The translations under genes and the position numbers were made by a program. Below, in pieces: positions 1 to 7,520 of a stretch of DNA of 9,391 nt; the first letter of the stretch is position 1, and each line of letters begins with the position of its first letter. The DNA comes from an uncultured bacterium (lineage in GTDB: Bacteria > Bacteroidota > Bacteroidia > Bacteroidales > JACABE01), in contig CAIWDQ010000602.1 in the NCBI GenBank assembly GCA_903911455.1, positions 1-9,391 on the forward strand. The letters are read 5' to 3'. The notes beneath the pieces are model-generated. The model searched no databases, had not been told where the DNA came from, and worked only from the letters and a program-made list of their open reading frames with translations.

Positions 1-774
1 CAAGATATTTAATTCATATTCTTCCCATTTATCATATTCTAAATCTCTTTCATATAGCTTAAATTTATCATTTAGTGATTTATTACATCTAATTTCAACA
101 TATAAATCTTTATCAGATCCTCCCATTCCTTCGAGTTCGAAATCTTCATCAGGATAAGTGTTTTTAATTTCTAAAGTTATTTGTTTTAATAATTCTTTTT
201 CATTTTCTAAACAATCTTTAATCTTCTTTTTACAATTATAAGTAAATTTAAATTTACCTTCATATTTTAGCCACTCCGGTGATTCAGTATAAATAAGCAT
301 CGTATCTTTTAATACATTTTCATAATATTTTCTTGCTTCAATAATAGTTTTAAAATCAATTGACTTTCTAATAGGTTTTTTAAAATCATCTTTAAACTTT
401 CGTAGATGATCTGTTTCAAAAAAGAAAGCTCCATATTCAGTAATAATTTCATTACAATTAAGATTTACTGCAAAAGCACCTAAATCTAACCCATCTTTAC
501 AAATTAAAATTTCGTAATGAAAACCACAAGCATAATATGGACTTGATTTTGTAAATATCCAGTCTTTTTTAATTGCATTTAAAACAACTGTGTCATCAGT
601 ATAAAATTCGCGCAAACTATCAGCCAAGCCATTAAAATCGCTTTCAGAACGAATACCTATTAGATAATAACCGCCTTTCTCAAACTGGAAATTTTGCATC
701 ACAGGCTGTTGAGCATACAAAATAGATAAAAACAGGTTAAATATAATGGCAGTTGTTAAGATTACTTTTTTCAT
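1..774 (-). CDS. Secreted protein of unknown function, 3' end outside window
   Basis: Translating the minus strand from the ATG at 774 gives 258 codons without a stop up to the window edge, so the C-terminus is missing. The start MKKVILTTAIIFNLFLSILYA is a typical Sec signal peptide: two lysines, a hydrophobic core, and a likely signal peptidase I site after Ala21 before QQP. No lipobox cysteine is visible, so a soluble exported protein is more likely than a lipoprotein. The mature part is mixed alpha/beta in appearance, rich in Lys, Asp, Glu and Tyr, with six scattered cysteines (about residues 83, 92, 107, 181, 188 and 230). I recognise no family motif or catalytic signature. A TAnnTTTG box lies 24 bp upstream. 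It has no close neighbour in the window: 622 bp of repeat-bearing DNA separates it from the next gene, so it looks like a separate transcription unit. The reading frame and signal peptide are well supported; the function is unknown. Confidence 0.85.
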   Translation of the reverse strand, partial: MKKVILTTAIIFNLFLSILYAQQPVMQNFQFEKGGYYLIGIRSESDFNGLADSLREFYTDDTVVLNAIKKDWIFTKSSPYYACGFHYEILICKDGLDLGAFAVNLNCNEIITEYGAFFFETDHLRKFKDDFKKPIRKSIDFKTIIEARKYYENVLKDTMLIYTESPEWLKYEGKFKFTYNCKKKIKDCLENEKELLKQITLEIKNTYPDEDFELEGMGGSDKDLYVEIRCNKSLNDKFKLYERDLEYDKWEEYELNIL

Positions 775-797
775 AATCGTTTTAAATTAAATTAATG

Positions 798-805
798 CAA
801 ATTTA
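798..805 (-). promoter_or_regulatory. Candidate Bacteroidota -7 box for the gene ending at 774
   Basis: On the minus strand this reads TAAATTTG, an exact match to the Bacteroidota -7 consensus TAnnTTTG. It would place transcription start roughly 15-20 nt before the ATG. No convincing TTTG -33 box is found 19-21 bp upstream, so the call rests on one box and its position. Confidence 0.4.
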
Positions 806-903
806 CGATAATTTATCATACCTAAATAAAAAATCATACCAAAAATAAAAAAAGAATAGGCCTCTAATTTGAAAGAATGTGCTTTTTTATTTTCTACTCA
901 GCT

Positions 904-915
904 TTCAATTTGTCG
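904..915 (-). repeat. Inverted copy of the 41-bp array core, left flank
   Basis: TTCAATTTGTCG here is the exact reverse complement of the first 12 bases of the array core, in opposite orientation to the copies at 985-1205 and 29 bp before the degraded first unit. It could pair with the array in single-stranded form, or be a leftover of an older inverted element. Confidence 0.6.
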
Positions 916-943
916 GAAGTCGCATTTTAAAGAAACTATGCAA

Positions 944-1205
944 CTTCAATTTGAAATGGGAACAAATCAAATGAATTATTGCCTCGACAAATTGAAGTCG
1001 GAGAAAAGCAAATGATTTATTACCTCGACAAATTGAAGTCGAAGAAAAGCAAATGATTTACTGCCACGACAAATTGAAGTCGGAGAAAAGCAAATGATTC
1101 ATTGCCTCGACAAATTGAAGTCAGAAAAAAGCAAATGATTTACTGCCCCGACAAATTGAAGTCGTAGGAAATCAAAGAAAATGTTGTCACGACAAATTGA
1201 AGTCG
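944..1205. repeat. 41-bp tandem repeat array (about 6.4 units plus degraded first unit)
   Basis: The 16-base core CGACAAATTGAAGTCG starts at 985, 1026, 1067, 1108, 1149 and 1190, so the period is exactly 41 bp in all five steps. The copy at 1108 ends TCA instead of TCG. The 25 bases between cores are also conserved (GAGAAAAGCAAATGATT followed by an A/T-rich end and GCC), diverging in the last two copies. A degraded unit at 944-984 aligns in phase. The core is an imperfect inverted repeat (CGAC, 8-nt loop, GTCG). Because 41 is not a multiple of 3 the array does not encode a peptide repeat, and because the between-core sequence is itself conserved it is not a CRISPR. It lies between two minus-strand genes, after the stop of the TMTC-like gene and before the start of the next. 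Best described as an intergenic minisatellite of unknown role. Confidence 0.9.
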
Positions 1206-1396
1206 TAGGGAAGCAAAAGAATTGGACTCACAACAACTTTAAAAACAGTACTTTTTTTTGTTTACTCATATTTCTATATTCAATTCATACAGAATAATGT
1301 TTTTTATGATTAAAATTACATCATTCACCAAAAATATAACTATTTAAGAATAATGTTTGTTTTCTTATATAAAAAATGCTTCTAGTCATAAATTTA
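1206..1396. other. Intergenic tail with no recognised feature
   Basis: About 190 bp of AT-rich sequence between the 41-bp array and the stop codon of the TMTC-like gene. It contains homopolymer runs and two copies of an AGAATAATGTTT-like string (near 1291 and 1347), but I could not find a GC-rich hairpin followed by a T run that would act as an intrinsic terminator for the minus-strand genes, and no open frame with coding character. Confidence 0.5.
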
Positions 1397-3133
1397 TTAC
1401 TTCTTCATTTGAAGTTGTTGCTCTAATTGAGCTTTATAATTTAGAGCGTTTTTATGATTTGGATCTAGTTTTAAAATCATATCACAATCTTCAATTGCAC
1501 CAGAAAGATCTTTTAAATTGCATTTAGAAATAGCTCTATTAAAATAGGCTACCATGTTTTTGGGATTAATTTCAATTGCCTTATTATAATCTGAAATTGC
1601 ACCAACATAATCACTGTTTTGAACTTTAATATTAGCTCTGTTACAAAGTGCATCTGAGTTTTTTGGATGGAGTAAAATGCTTTGATTATAATCATTTAAA
1701 GCTCCTTTAAAATCATTTATTGATATTTTAGAATTCCCTCTGTTATAATATGCATTTGCATAGTTTTTGTAAATAACAATAGCATTATCATAATCATCAA
1801 TAGCACCTTGAAAATCTTTCTTATCATTTTTAAGGACACCTCGATTATTATAGGCTAAACTGGAATTTGGATTTTGGGAAACAGCTGTATTATAAAAACT
1901 CATAGGATCGGAATAAGATTCGGATTTCATAAAGGTAACAGTACTCAAGATTATAATTACAGCAATAAAAATCCATATTCTCTTAATGTCTCCATTCAAA
2001 AACCAGCTTTTGGGAATACTAAACAATAGAAATAATAATATACCTATTAAAGGAATAAAAAATCGATGATCTAAATAATCTATTTCATGATGTTTGTAAA
2101 GCATCGGGGGGAACATTAATATTATAAACCATGAGATACAAAATATTTTTTCTCTTATTGGTCTTTCTTTATTTCTAATAAATAATATAATGATTGTAAT
2201 TAATACTCCAAAACCTATAATTAAATTTAAAATAGAGTAACCCGGTATAGGTGCAACGTCAGAGGGAAGAACAAACTTTGCTAATGATTCAGGTATTATT
2301 CTTAAGTTAGATATTAAAGCATCTAACCCAAACACATCATCGTGATATGCGAGATTACCAACTGCTTTGGAGCGCAACAATAACCATAATATCCCAGAAA
2401 AAGCATAAAGAAATATATTTATAACATATGTTTTATTAAAACTTTTTTTAATAGGGAATGCAAAATAATATATTATAAATATAAATGGAAGAAATGCTGC
2501 GGTTTCTTTACAAAATAAAGCAATGGTAAATGAAAACCAGTTTAAAAATAAATATATGATCTTTCCTTTCTCAAGAAATTCAATGATAAATAAAAAAGAT
2601 AATATTGAAAATAAAGTAAGCATCAAATCTCCTCTTGCCGGTATCCAAGCAACCGAGGATACGAAAAGTGGATGCAAACAAAAGATTAATGTACTTAAGA
2701 TTGCAAGCTTTGGTGGTATAGAGAATTGTTTTATCAGAAGAAAAAGGGAACAGGCAATAAATCCTAATAATAATATATTTGAAAGATGGAACATCCAAGT
2801 GCTTTTAACTCCCGAAAACTGTGCATCTATCATATAAGATACAGTCTGCAAAGGACGGTAAAATGAACTAGTCTTATTAATAAATGCATCTGTGGTAAAA
2901 GCTTTGTTTATATTACTTAAATTACTTATAAATTTAATATTATTAGTGATAATTAAATTGTCATCAAATTGAATAAATTTATAATTAACTGTATGCAAAT
3001 ATAAAAAAACAGGCACAACAAACGCAATAATAAGATATATCTTTAAACTTATTTTTCTCTTATTCGTTTTTAAGGATTTTTCTTGTATTTTATTGTTTTC
3101 TTGTTGACGAAATTTAGGATTGTTCTTTTTCAT
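1397..3133 (-). CDS. TMTC-like multi-spanning membrane glycosyltransferase candidate with C-terminal TPRs
   Basis: A 578-residue protein, ATG at 3133, TAA at 1397. Residues 1-30 are a basic cytoplasmic tail; about 30-405 hold many hydrophobic helices; 422-557 hold four 34-residue tetratricopeptide repeats (each with the Y/F-NRG/A and GAI-DY/C pattern), followed by a short partial repeat. The membrane part carries features I associate with the TMTC/GT-C glycosyltransferase group: an acidic pair in the first outer loop (FDDN, Asp57-Asp58), FYRPL at 91-95, HPLFVSSVAWIPARGDL at 154-170, CKETA at 208-212 and DHRFFIPLIG at 355-364. In animals TMTC proteins are O-mannosyltransferases using dolichol-phosphate-mannose; for bacterial relatives donor and acceptor are unknown to me, so a polyprenyl-phosphate sugar donor is inference. 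The stop of the cardiolipin synthase gene is 34 bp upstream, and a TAnnTTTG box sits in that gap, so it may be read through or separately transcribed. Fold class is fairly sure, substrate is not. Confidence 0.85.
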   Translation of the reverse strand: MKKNNPKFRQQENNKIQEKSLKTNKRKISLKIYLIIAFVVPVFLYLHTVNYKFIQFDDNLIITNNIKFISNLSNINKAFTTDAFINKTSSFYRPLQTVSYMIDAQFSGVKSTWMFHLSNILLLGFIACSLFLLIKQFSIPPKLAILSTLIFCLHPLFVSSVAWIPARGDLMLTLFSILSFLFIIEFLEKGKIIYLFLNWFSFTIALFCKETAAFLPFIFIIYYFAFPIKKSFNKTYVINIFLYAFSGILWLLLRSKAVGNLAYHDDVFGLDALISNLRIIPESLAKFVLPSDVAPIPGYSILNLIIGFGVLITIIILFIRNKERPIREKIFCISWFIILMFPPMLYKHHEIDYLDHRFFIPLIGILLFLLFSIPKSWFLNGDIKRIWIFIAVIIILSTVTFMKSESYSDPMSFYNTAVSQNPNSSLAYNNRGVLKNDKKDFQGAIDDYDNAIVIYKNYANAYYNRGNSKISINDFKGALNDYNQSILLHPKNSDALCNRANIKVQNSDYVGAISDYNKAIEINPKNMVAYFNRAISKCNLKDLSGAIEDCDMILKLDPNHKNALNYKAQLEQQLQMKK

Positions 3134-3146
3134 AGTGTTTAAATAG

Positions 3147-3154
3147 CAAAAATA
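3147..3154 (-). promoter_or_regulatory. Candidate -7 box upstream of TMTC-like gene
   Basis: The minus strand reads TATTTTTG, matching TAnnTTTG, within the 34-bp gap before the ATG at 3133. A TCTG (3 of 4 to TTTG) lies 19 bp further upstream at 3174-3177, inside the preceding gene's 3' end. The implied leader is very short, under about 10 nt, which weakens the call. Confidence 0.35.
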
Positions 3155-3167
3155 CTTAATTAATTTT

Positions 3168-4232
3168 TTATAGCAGATGACGCAATGGAAGCATTATCCA
3201 TTCAAAGAAACGTTCAATCTTAGGACGTTTTAACCATTTATCATAATCAAAAGGCTCGCAATTCATCATTGTCTTTTGCATATGATTATGAAGATCCGAA
3301 ACAATTTTATCATTACTCCCAATTAATGCAATCTCATACTGATAACGAAAGCTACGATAATCAAAGTTAGGAGAGCCAATTGAGAAAATCTCATTATCAA
3401 TAAGCATACATTTTGCATGAAGATTACCAGTACTGTAAAACAACATCTGAACATTCTTCTTATATAACATTCCAAGATATTTGTTGCGCAACAAATCAAC
3501 AAGACGAACATCAGAATGCTTTGGTATGATAATCTTTACATCAACACCTCTATCAGCAGCATCCATAAGAGCTTTTCTTAACATAAACCCGGGAATAAAA
3601 TAAGGAGTTTCAATAAGAATTTCCCTGCGAGCATTATTTATGAGCTTCGTAAACTTATTTTTTATATGCTGACGATAAATAGATGGTATATCCTGTACTA
3701 TTGTAAAATCACCCAACTTTATAGTCTTTTTAAAAGTAAATTTATGAAAATTATATTTATTATAAATTGAAAGACTTTCAATAAATGTCTTCTTAAAATA
3801 ATGGGTGATATAACCTTCAATCTTCAATACACTTTCTCGCCAAACTAAACTATAAGCTGATAAATTTGACGAACCTATATAAGTTATTTTATCATCGATC
3901 AATAATAATTTACGGTGGTTACGGCGGTGGTTTTTAGTAAAGAAATCAATAAAGAACTTAAATTTTTTAAAATACTTCACCTCTCCCCCACTTTGTATTA
4001 AGGTATTAAAAAAAGACAATGAAGCACTTGTTCCCCACGAATCAACTATCAATTTAACCTCAACTCCCTGTTTGCATTTCATTGCAAGTGTATCTCTGAA
4101 CTTCATCCCTATCGAATCATTATTAAAACGATACGTTTCTAAATAAATATAATGCTGTGCTGCCTCAATATCATTCAACATCGAAGTAAACAACAAATGG
4201 TTATCATCAAATAATTCAGAGTTCTTATACAT
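3168..4232 (-). CDS. Cardiolipin synthase / phospholipase D family phosphatidyltransferase
   Basis: A 354-residue protein, ATG at 4232, TAA at 3168. It has two complete HxKxxxxD motifs, the double active site of the PLD superfamily: His106-Lys108-Asp113 (HRKLLLID) and His272-Lys274-Asp279 (HAKCMLID), each followed by the usual glycine-serine segment (YIGSSN and SIGSPNFDYRS). The segment TPYFIPGFMLRKALMDAADR (209-228), leading into RGVDVKIIIP, is typical of bacterial cardiolipin synthases. This enzyme class joins two phosphatidylglycerol molecules, or phosphatidylglycerol and another phosphatidyl donor, to give cardiolipin at the cytoplasmic membrane. Unlike ClsA-type enzymes of about 480 residues, it has no N-terminal transmembrane helices; in length and layout it is closer to ClsB/ClsC-type proteins, so membrane contact would be peripheral. 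It lies 77 bp after the lysozyme stop and 34 bp before the TMTC-like gene, all on one strand. Other PLD activities (phosphatidylserine synthase, phospholipase) are possible but less likely. Confidence 0.9.
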   Translation of the reverse strand: MYKNSELFDDNHLLFTSMLNDIEAAQHYIYLETYRFNNDSIGMKFRDTLAMKCKQGVEVKLIVDSWGTSASLSFFNTLIQSGGEVKYFKKFKFFIDFFTKNHRRNHRKLLLIDDKITYIGSSNLSAYSLVWRESVLKIEGYITHYFKKTFIESLSIYNKYNFHKFTFKKTIKLGDFTIVQDIPSIYRQHIKNKFTKLINNARREILIETPYFIPGFMLRKALMDAADRGVDVKIIIPKHSDVRLVDLLRNKYLGMLYKKNVQMLFYSTGNLHAKCMLIDNEIFSIGSPNFDYRSFRYQYEIALIGSNDKIVSDLHNHMQKTMMNCEPFDYDKWLKRPKIERFFEWIMLPLRHLL

Positions 4233-4257
4233 TTTAATGCATCCGTAATTAATTTTA

Positions 4258-4265
4258 CAAATGTA
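4258..4265 (-). promoter_or_regulatory. Candidate -7 box upstream of cardiolipin synthase gene
   Basis: TACATTTG on the minus strand matches TAnnTTTG and lies 25 bp before the ATG in the 77-bp gap after the GH25 gene. No clear -33 TTTG is seen at the right distance. It suggests the cardiolipin synthase gene could start its own transcript rather than depend fully on the upstream pair. Confidence 0.4.
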
Positions 4266-4309
4266 TTAAAAAAAGTAATAATAAAGGATGTTTCGTATAA
4301 AATATTATT

Positions 4310-5125
4310 TTATTTCTTACAAAGATTTAGCAAATCATTTCTATTGCCGTTAAAAACATTAAAGTCAACGTCACCGGCAATGCCATTTACTTTGCCACCA
4401 TCATTATGTTGCCAGAAATACCATTTAAAATCATCATTTATCTCGTCTTCATAATAATGAGCAATCCATAAAGGATAATTTGTGATATCTTTATCTTTTA
4501 AATATTTATTATAGAAATCAATGTTAGTATACACAATTGGCTTCATTTTATACTTATTCTCAATGATCTTAAGCCAGTTTTTAATCCCTTTTACAGTATT
4601 CTTAACATCACTACCTAACAACTCAATATCAAGAACCGGAGGAAGATCCCCTTTCTCAAGATTAACAATACTCATAAATAGATTTGCTTGTATTTTAGAG
4701 TTTACATTAGGTCGGTAGAAATGATATGCGCCTCGTACAATATTATATTTCTTAGCATTTTCCCAATTATAATCATAAAGACGATCAATTAAACCTCCGC
4801 CTTCAGTTGCCTTGATATATGCAAAAGAGATCTTTACACTATCAACTTTCATCTTCACAACTTCATCCCAATTGATCTTTCTCTGGTATTTGGAAACATC
4901 AATACCATGAACCGAATACTTTTTAGGTATCTTTATACCAAAGTTCTTAAGGTTCTTACTCTGATCAACTTGCTTCCTCTGAAAGAAACTATAGTAAACC
5001 TTATAATAATACCTTGACGAAAGTCGTAAAAGCTGATATTTGTTTTGATAAATATAAAAAAGAAGAAGAATTAATATTCCTCCTATTATAACTTTATTTA
5101 ATAGAGGTGTCTTCTTCCTGGTCAT
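4310..5125 (-). CDS. Membrane-anchored GH25 lysozyme (N-acetylmuramidase)
   Basis: A 271-residue protein, ATG at 5125, TAA at 4310. Residues 1-10 are basic and 11-27 form one hydrophobic helix (VIIGGILILLLFYIY) with no obvious signal peptidase site, so it is probably an uncleaved anchor with the enzyme on the periplasmic side. A linker of about 45 residues leads to a GH25 domain at about 71-262. Family landmarks are in order: HGIDVSKYQ (73-81, Asp76), YIKATEGG (103-110), GAYHFYRP (132-139), PPVLDIE (162-168, with the catalytic acid pair Asp166 and Glu168), PIVYT (196-200), PLWIAHY (218-224), FWQHNDGG (237-244) and GDVDFNVFNG (251-260). The family cleaves the beta-1,4 bond between N-acetylmuramic acid and N-acetylglucosamine in peptidoglycan. 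It starts only 6 bp after the peptidase stop codon, so the two are very likely cotranscribed and perhaps translationally coupled. A housekeeping wall-remodelling role fits better than a phage lysin because no holin or phage gene is nearby. Confidence 0.93.
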   Translation of the reverse strand: MTRKKTPLLNKVIIGGILILLLFYIYQNKYQLLRLSSRYYYKVYYSFFQRKQVDQSKNLKNFGIKIPKKYSVHGIDVSKYQRKINWDEVVKMKVDSVKISFAYIKATEGGGLIDRLYDYNWENAKKYNIVRGAYHFYRPNVNSKIQANLFMSIVNLEKGDLPPVLDIELLGSDVKNTVKGIKNWLKIIENKYKMKPIVYTNIDFYNKYLKDKDITNYPLWIAHYYEDEINDDFKWYFWQHNDGGKVNGIAGDVDFNVFNGNRNDLLNLCKK

Positions 5126-5131
5126 ATTGCA

Positions 5132-7318
5132 TTAGTTAACAATGGTCATCTCATCTACAAGATGCTTAGCCCCCGCAAACTTATCAATAATAAATAAACA
5201 ATAACGGATATCAAGCGAAATATTCCTGCATTGATCAGGATCGTAAATAACATCACTCATAGTGCCTTCCCAGTTACGATCAAAATTAATGCCGATTAGT
5301 TGCCCGTCAGCATTAAGGACAGGACTTCCCGAATTGCCTCCCGTTGTATGATTTGTCGCAATAAAAGCTACCTGCATATCACCTGTTTTTGTAGCATAAC
5401 GTCCGTAATCCTTTTTATTGTATAAATCTTTTAATTTTGGTTCAACAACGTAATCATAAATCGTAGAATCTTCCTTATCCATGATGCCTTGAATCGTTGT
5501 ATTGTATTTATACTTAACTCCATCGTGAGGAAAATAATCGTTAACTTTACCATAAGCTACTCTTAAAGTTGAGTTAGCATCCGGGAAAAATCTTTTGTCA
5601 GGCTGCATCTCCATCAAAGCCTTTGTATAAATACGATACAAGCTATCAAGATGATCGTTAAGGTTAATTATATTTTTCTGAACTTTATTGTAATAATTAT
5701 CATAAAGACTTAATGCAAGTTTATATACAGGATCTTTTTCAATCTTTTTATATTTAGAAGCCTTATAAGCATTCAAGAACTTAAGAGCCTTGTCGGGAGT
5801 ACTGAAGAATGTTTCTTTAAAAACTGCTTCTGCATATTTATCCACATCTCCTTTATATTTATTGGTAATCACAGCGAAAGCTTCAGGTTGATATGCCTTA
5901 TCACAATCTTTATAATAAATCTTCAATAGCTCGGTAAATATCTTTTTATCAATACCAAGATTATAATTCTTAAAGCTACCATCAATACTCTTCTTATATG
6001 CTTCCAATGTTTTATTAAAGTCTTCGGGCTTGAGGTTCTTATCTTTACTTTGATCAACAAGTTTCTTATAGCCGTAAGCAAATTTAATAATTTCGGGTGC
6101 AAGACCGGCTTCAGTAAAATAATCATAAGCTAATGAAACTGGTTTTAAGGCTTTATATGTAGATTCAAAATCAGAAAGCAAACCACCATAAAGCTTTTGT
6201 CTGTCAGGATTAATTGCTACCCAGTTAATGAAGTTTTGCTCCAAAACTTTCTTTTTATTTACAGCTTCTAATCGTTTGATTCCATTATTTTCACCAATCA
6301 TTTTCTTCCAGAAGTTAGCGATACTTGCATATTTAGCAGAGTATTGCAAACGAATCTCCCTACTTGTCTCCATTTCATTACGGATAATCTCCAATCGTTT
6401 GTCGCGCATCTTAATACGGGCAGGATTATCATAATTAGAAAGTAAATCAACAGCCTGAGAAGTTAGGAATTGTTGTGTGCGACCGGGATAGCCAAACACA
6501 AAAGTAAAGTCACCTTTATCAGCACCTTTCAACGAAATATCTAAATGCTTTTTAGGCTTATACGGAACATTTTCTACTGAATATTCAGCAGGATTATTAT
6601 CTTTATCAACATAAATTCTAAAAATAGAAAAGTCGCCTGTATGACGAGGCCACATCCAATTGTCGGTATCGCCACCAAACTTACCAATATTTGAAGGAGG
6701 TGCACCCACAAGTCTTACATCTTTAAAGGTTTCGGTGACGAACATGTAAAATTGATTGCCATAATAAAAAGGCTTTACACTTGCTTTATAATGGGTTCCT
6801 TTTACAGCTTCTGATTCTAGTTTCTTTGAGTTTTTGTCAATAACATCTGCTCTTTTAGCTTCTGTCATTGTAGCTGTAACTCCCTCTAAAACTTTAGCAG
6901 TAACGTCTTCCATACGAATAAGAAGCGTTGCAGTTAAACCTGGATTAGACATTTCTTCCGAATGTTTTGTAGCCCAGAAACCATTGGTAAGATAATCGTT
7001 TTGAAGGGTACTATGCGATTGTATGGTACTATATCCGCAATGATGATTGGTAAGTATCAAGCCCTGATCCGAAACAATTTCGGCAGTGCAACCGCCACCA
7101 AACAAGAGGATAGCATCTTTTAAACTTGAATGATTGATACTGTAAATATCTTCGGCAGTGATACGCATGCCCATTGTTTGCATCTCTTTTTGATTAAGTT
7201 GCTCAAGCAACATCGGTATCCACATCCCGCCATCGGCTCTGAGGTTTAGATGCAAACTACTTAATAATACAATTGCCAGTAAACGTAAAACTATTTTCTT
7301 CATACCAAAATGATTCAT
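5132..7318 (-). CDS. S46 family dipeptidyl peptidase, DPP11-like (Asp/Glu-specific)
   Basis: A 728-residue protein, TAA at 5132. The N-terminus is a signal peptide (MKKIVLRLLAIVLLSSLHLN from Met6), ending near Ala28 before DGGMW. The ATG at 7318 gives a five-residue extension (MNHFG); the in-frame ATG at 7303 gives a more typical signal peptide and is a real alternative start. S46 enzymes have a chymotrypsin-like fold split by a helical domain. Visible landmarks: LTNHHCGY at 89-96 (catalytic His likely His93), WMWPRHTGDFSIFRIY at 221-236 (catalytic Asp most likely Asp229), and TTGGNSGSPV with nucleophile Ser663. Eighteen residues after Ser663 is Arg681 in NFDRNWEGTMSD; in Porphyromonas gingivalis DPP11 the same spacing separates Ser655 from Arg673, which gives preference for Asp or Glu at P1, while DPP7 has Gly there. 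The enzyme would release dipeptides in the periplasm for amino-acid nutrition. Length fits the family at about 710-720. It heads a minus-strand gene row with the GH25 gene 6 bp downstream. Confidence 0.95.
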   Translation of the reverse strand: MNHFGMKKIVLRLLAIVLLSSLHLNLRADGGMWIPMLLEQLNQKEMQTMGMRITAEDIYSINHSSLKDAILLFGGGCTAEIVSDQGLILTNHHCGYSTIQSHSTLQNDYLTNGFWATKHSEEMSNPGLTATLLIRMEDVTAKVLEGVTATMTEAKRADVIDKNSKKLESEAVKGTHYKASVKPFYYGNQFYMFVTETFKDVRLVGAPPSNIGKFGGDTDNWMWPRHTGDFSIFRIYVDKDNNPAEYSVENVPYKPKKHLDISLKGADKGDFTFVFGYPGRTQQFLTSQAVDLLSNYDNPARIKMRDKRLEIIRNEMETSREIRLQYSAKYASIANFWKKMIGENNGIKRLEAVNKKKVLEQNFINWVAINPDRQKLYGGLLSDFESTYKALKPVSLAYDYFTEAGLAPEIIKFAYGYKKLVDQSKDKNLKPEDFNKTLEAYKKSIDGSFKNYNLGIDKKIFTELLKIYYKDCDKAYQPEAFAVITNKYKGDVDKYAEAVFKETFFSTPDKALKFLNAYKASKYKKIEKDPVYKLALSLYDNYYNKVQKNIINLNDHLDSLYRIYTKALMEMQPDKRFFPDANSTLRVAYGKVNDYFPHDGVKYKYNTTIQGIMDKEDSTIYDYVVEPKLKDLYNKKDYGRYATKTGDMQVAFIATNHTTGGNSGSPVLNADGQLIGINFDRNWEGTMSDVIYDPDQCRNISLDIRYCLFIIDKFAGAKHLVDEMTIVN

Positions 7319-7334
7319 TTAATAATTAAGACGG

Positions 7335-7342
7335 CAAAAATA
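7335..7342 (-). promoter_or_regulatory. Candidate -7 box for the DPP11-like gene
   Basis: TATTTTTG on the minus strand matches TAnnTTTG and lies 17 bp before the ATG at 7318, or 32 bp before the alternative ATG at 7303. The position where a -33 box is expected falls in the 7-bp tandem repeat (7361-7388) and has no good TTTG. The short leader to the first ATG slightly favours the start at 7303. Confidence 0.4.
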
Positions 7343-7360
7343 GGTAAAATTTGGGAGAAA

Positions 7361-7388
7361 TTACGAATTACGAATTACGAATTACGAA
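7361..7388. repeat. 7-bp tandem repeat, 4 perfect copies
   Basis: TTACGAA is repeated four times without a mismatch, 42 bp upstream of the peptidase start codon. It overlaps the expected -33 region of the candidate promoter at 7335-7342. Confidence 0.9.
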
Positions 7389-7393
7389 TTTGG

Positions 7394-7440
7394 AGGCTTT
7401 TAGTTTTTTAGGCTTTTAGGCTTTTAGGCTTTTAGGTTTA
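7394..7440. repeat. 8-bp tandem repeat, about 6 units
   Basis: AGGCTTTT repeats in phase at 7394, 7410, 7418 and 7426, with a variant unit at 7402 (AGTTTTTT) and a final truncated unit at 7434 (AGGTTTA). It begins 5 bp after the 7-bp repeat. No coding role is apparent. Confidence 0.85.
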
Positions 7441-7520
7441 TTAATATTAGGATAAACTACTGTATTATAGTCTGTATCAATATTTACTTAACTATTCGCT
7501 TTGCAATTTTTTTGTTGCTC

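Noticed and set aside
944..1205. CRISPR array
   Set aside because: The sequence between the 16-base cores is itself repeated nearly unchanged, so there are no unique spacers, and no cas gene is nearby.
1240..1262. Terminator at the AAAAACAGTACTTTTTTTT run
   Set aside because: Any stem would be only A-T pairs around a small loop, too weak to call in this AT-rich DNA.
2523..2837. Plus-strand 104-residue frame inside the TMTC-like gene
   Set aside because: It lies fully within a well-supported membrane protein on the other strand, with no promoter and no recognisable domain.
4310..5125. Phage endolysin remnant
   Set aside because: The enzyme has an N-terminal membrane anchor, is closely linked to a peptidase gene, and no holin, tail or integrase gene is present.
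6228..6434. Plus-strand frame inside the peptidase gene
   Set aside because: It is antisense to conserved S46 helical-domain sequence; its hydrophobic look is a by-product of the complementary codons.
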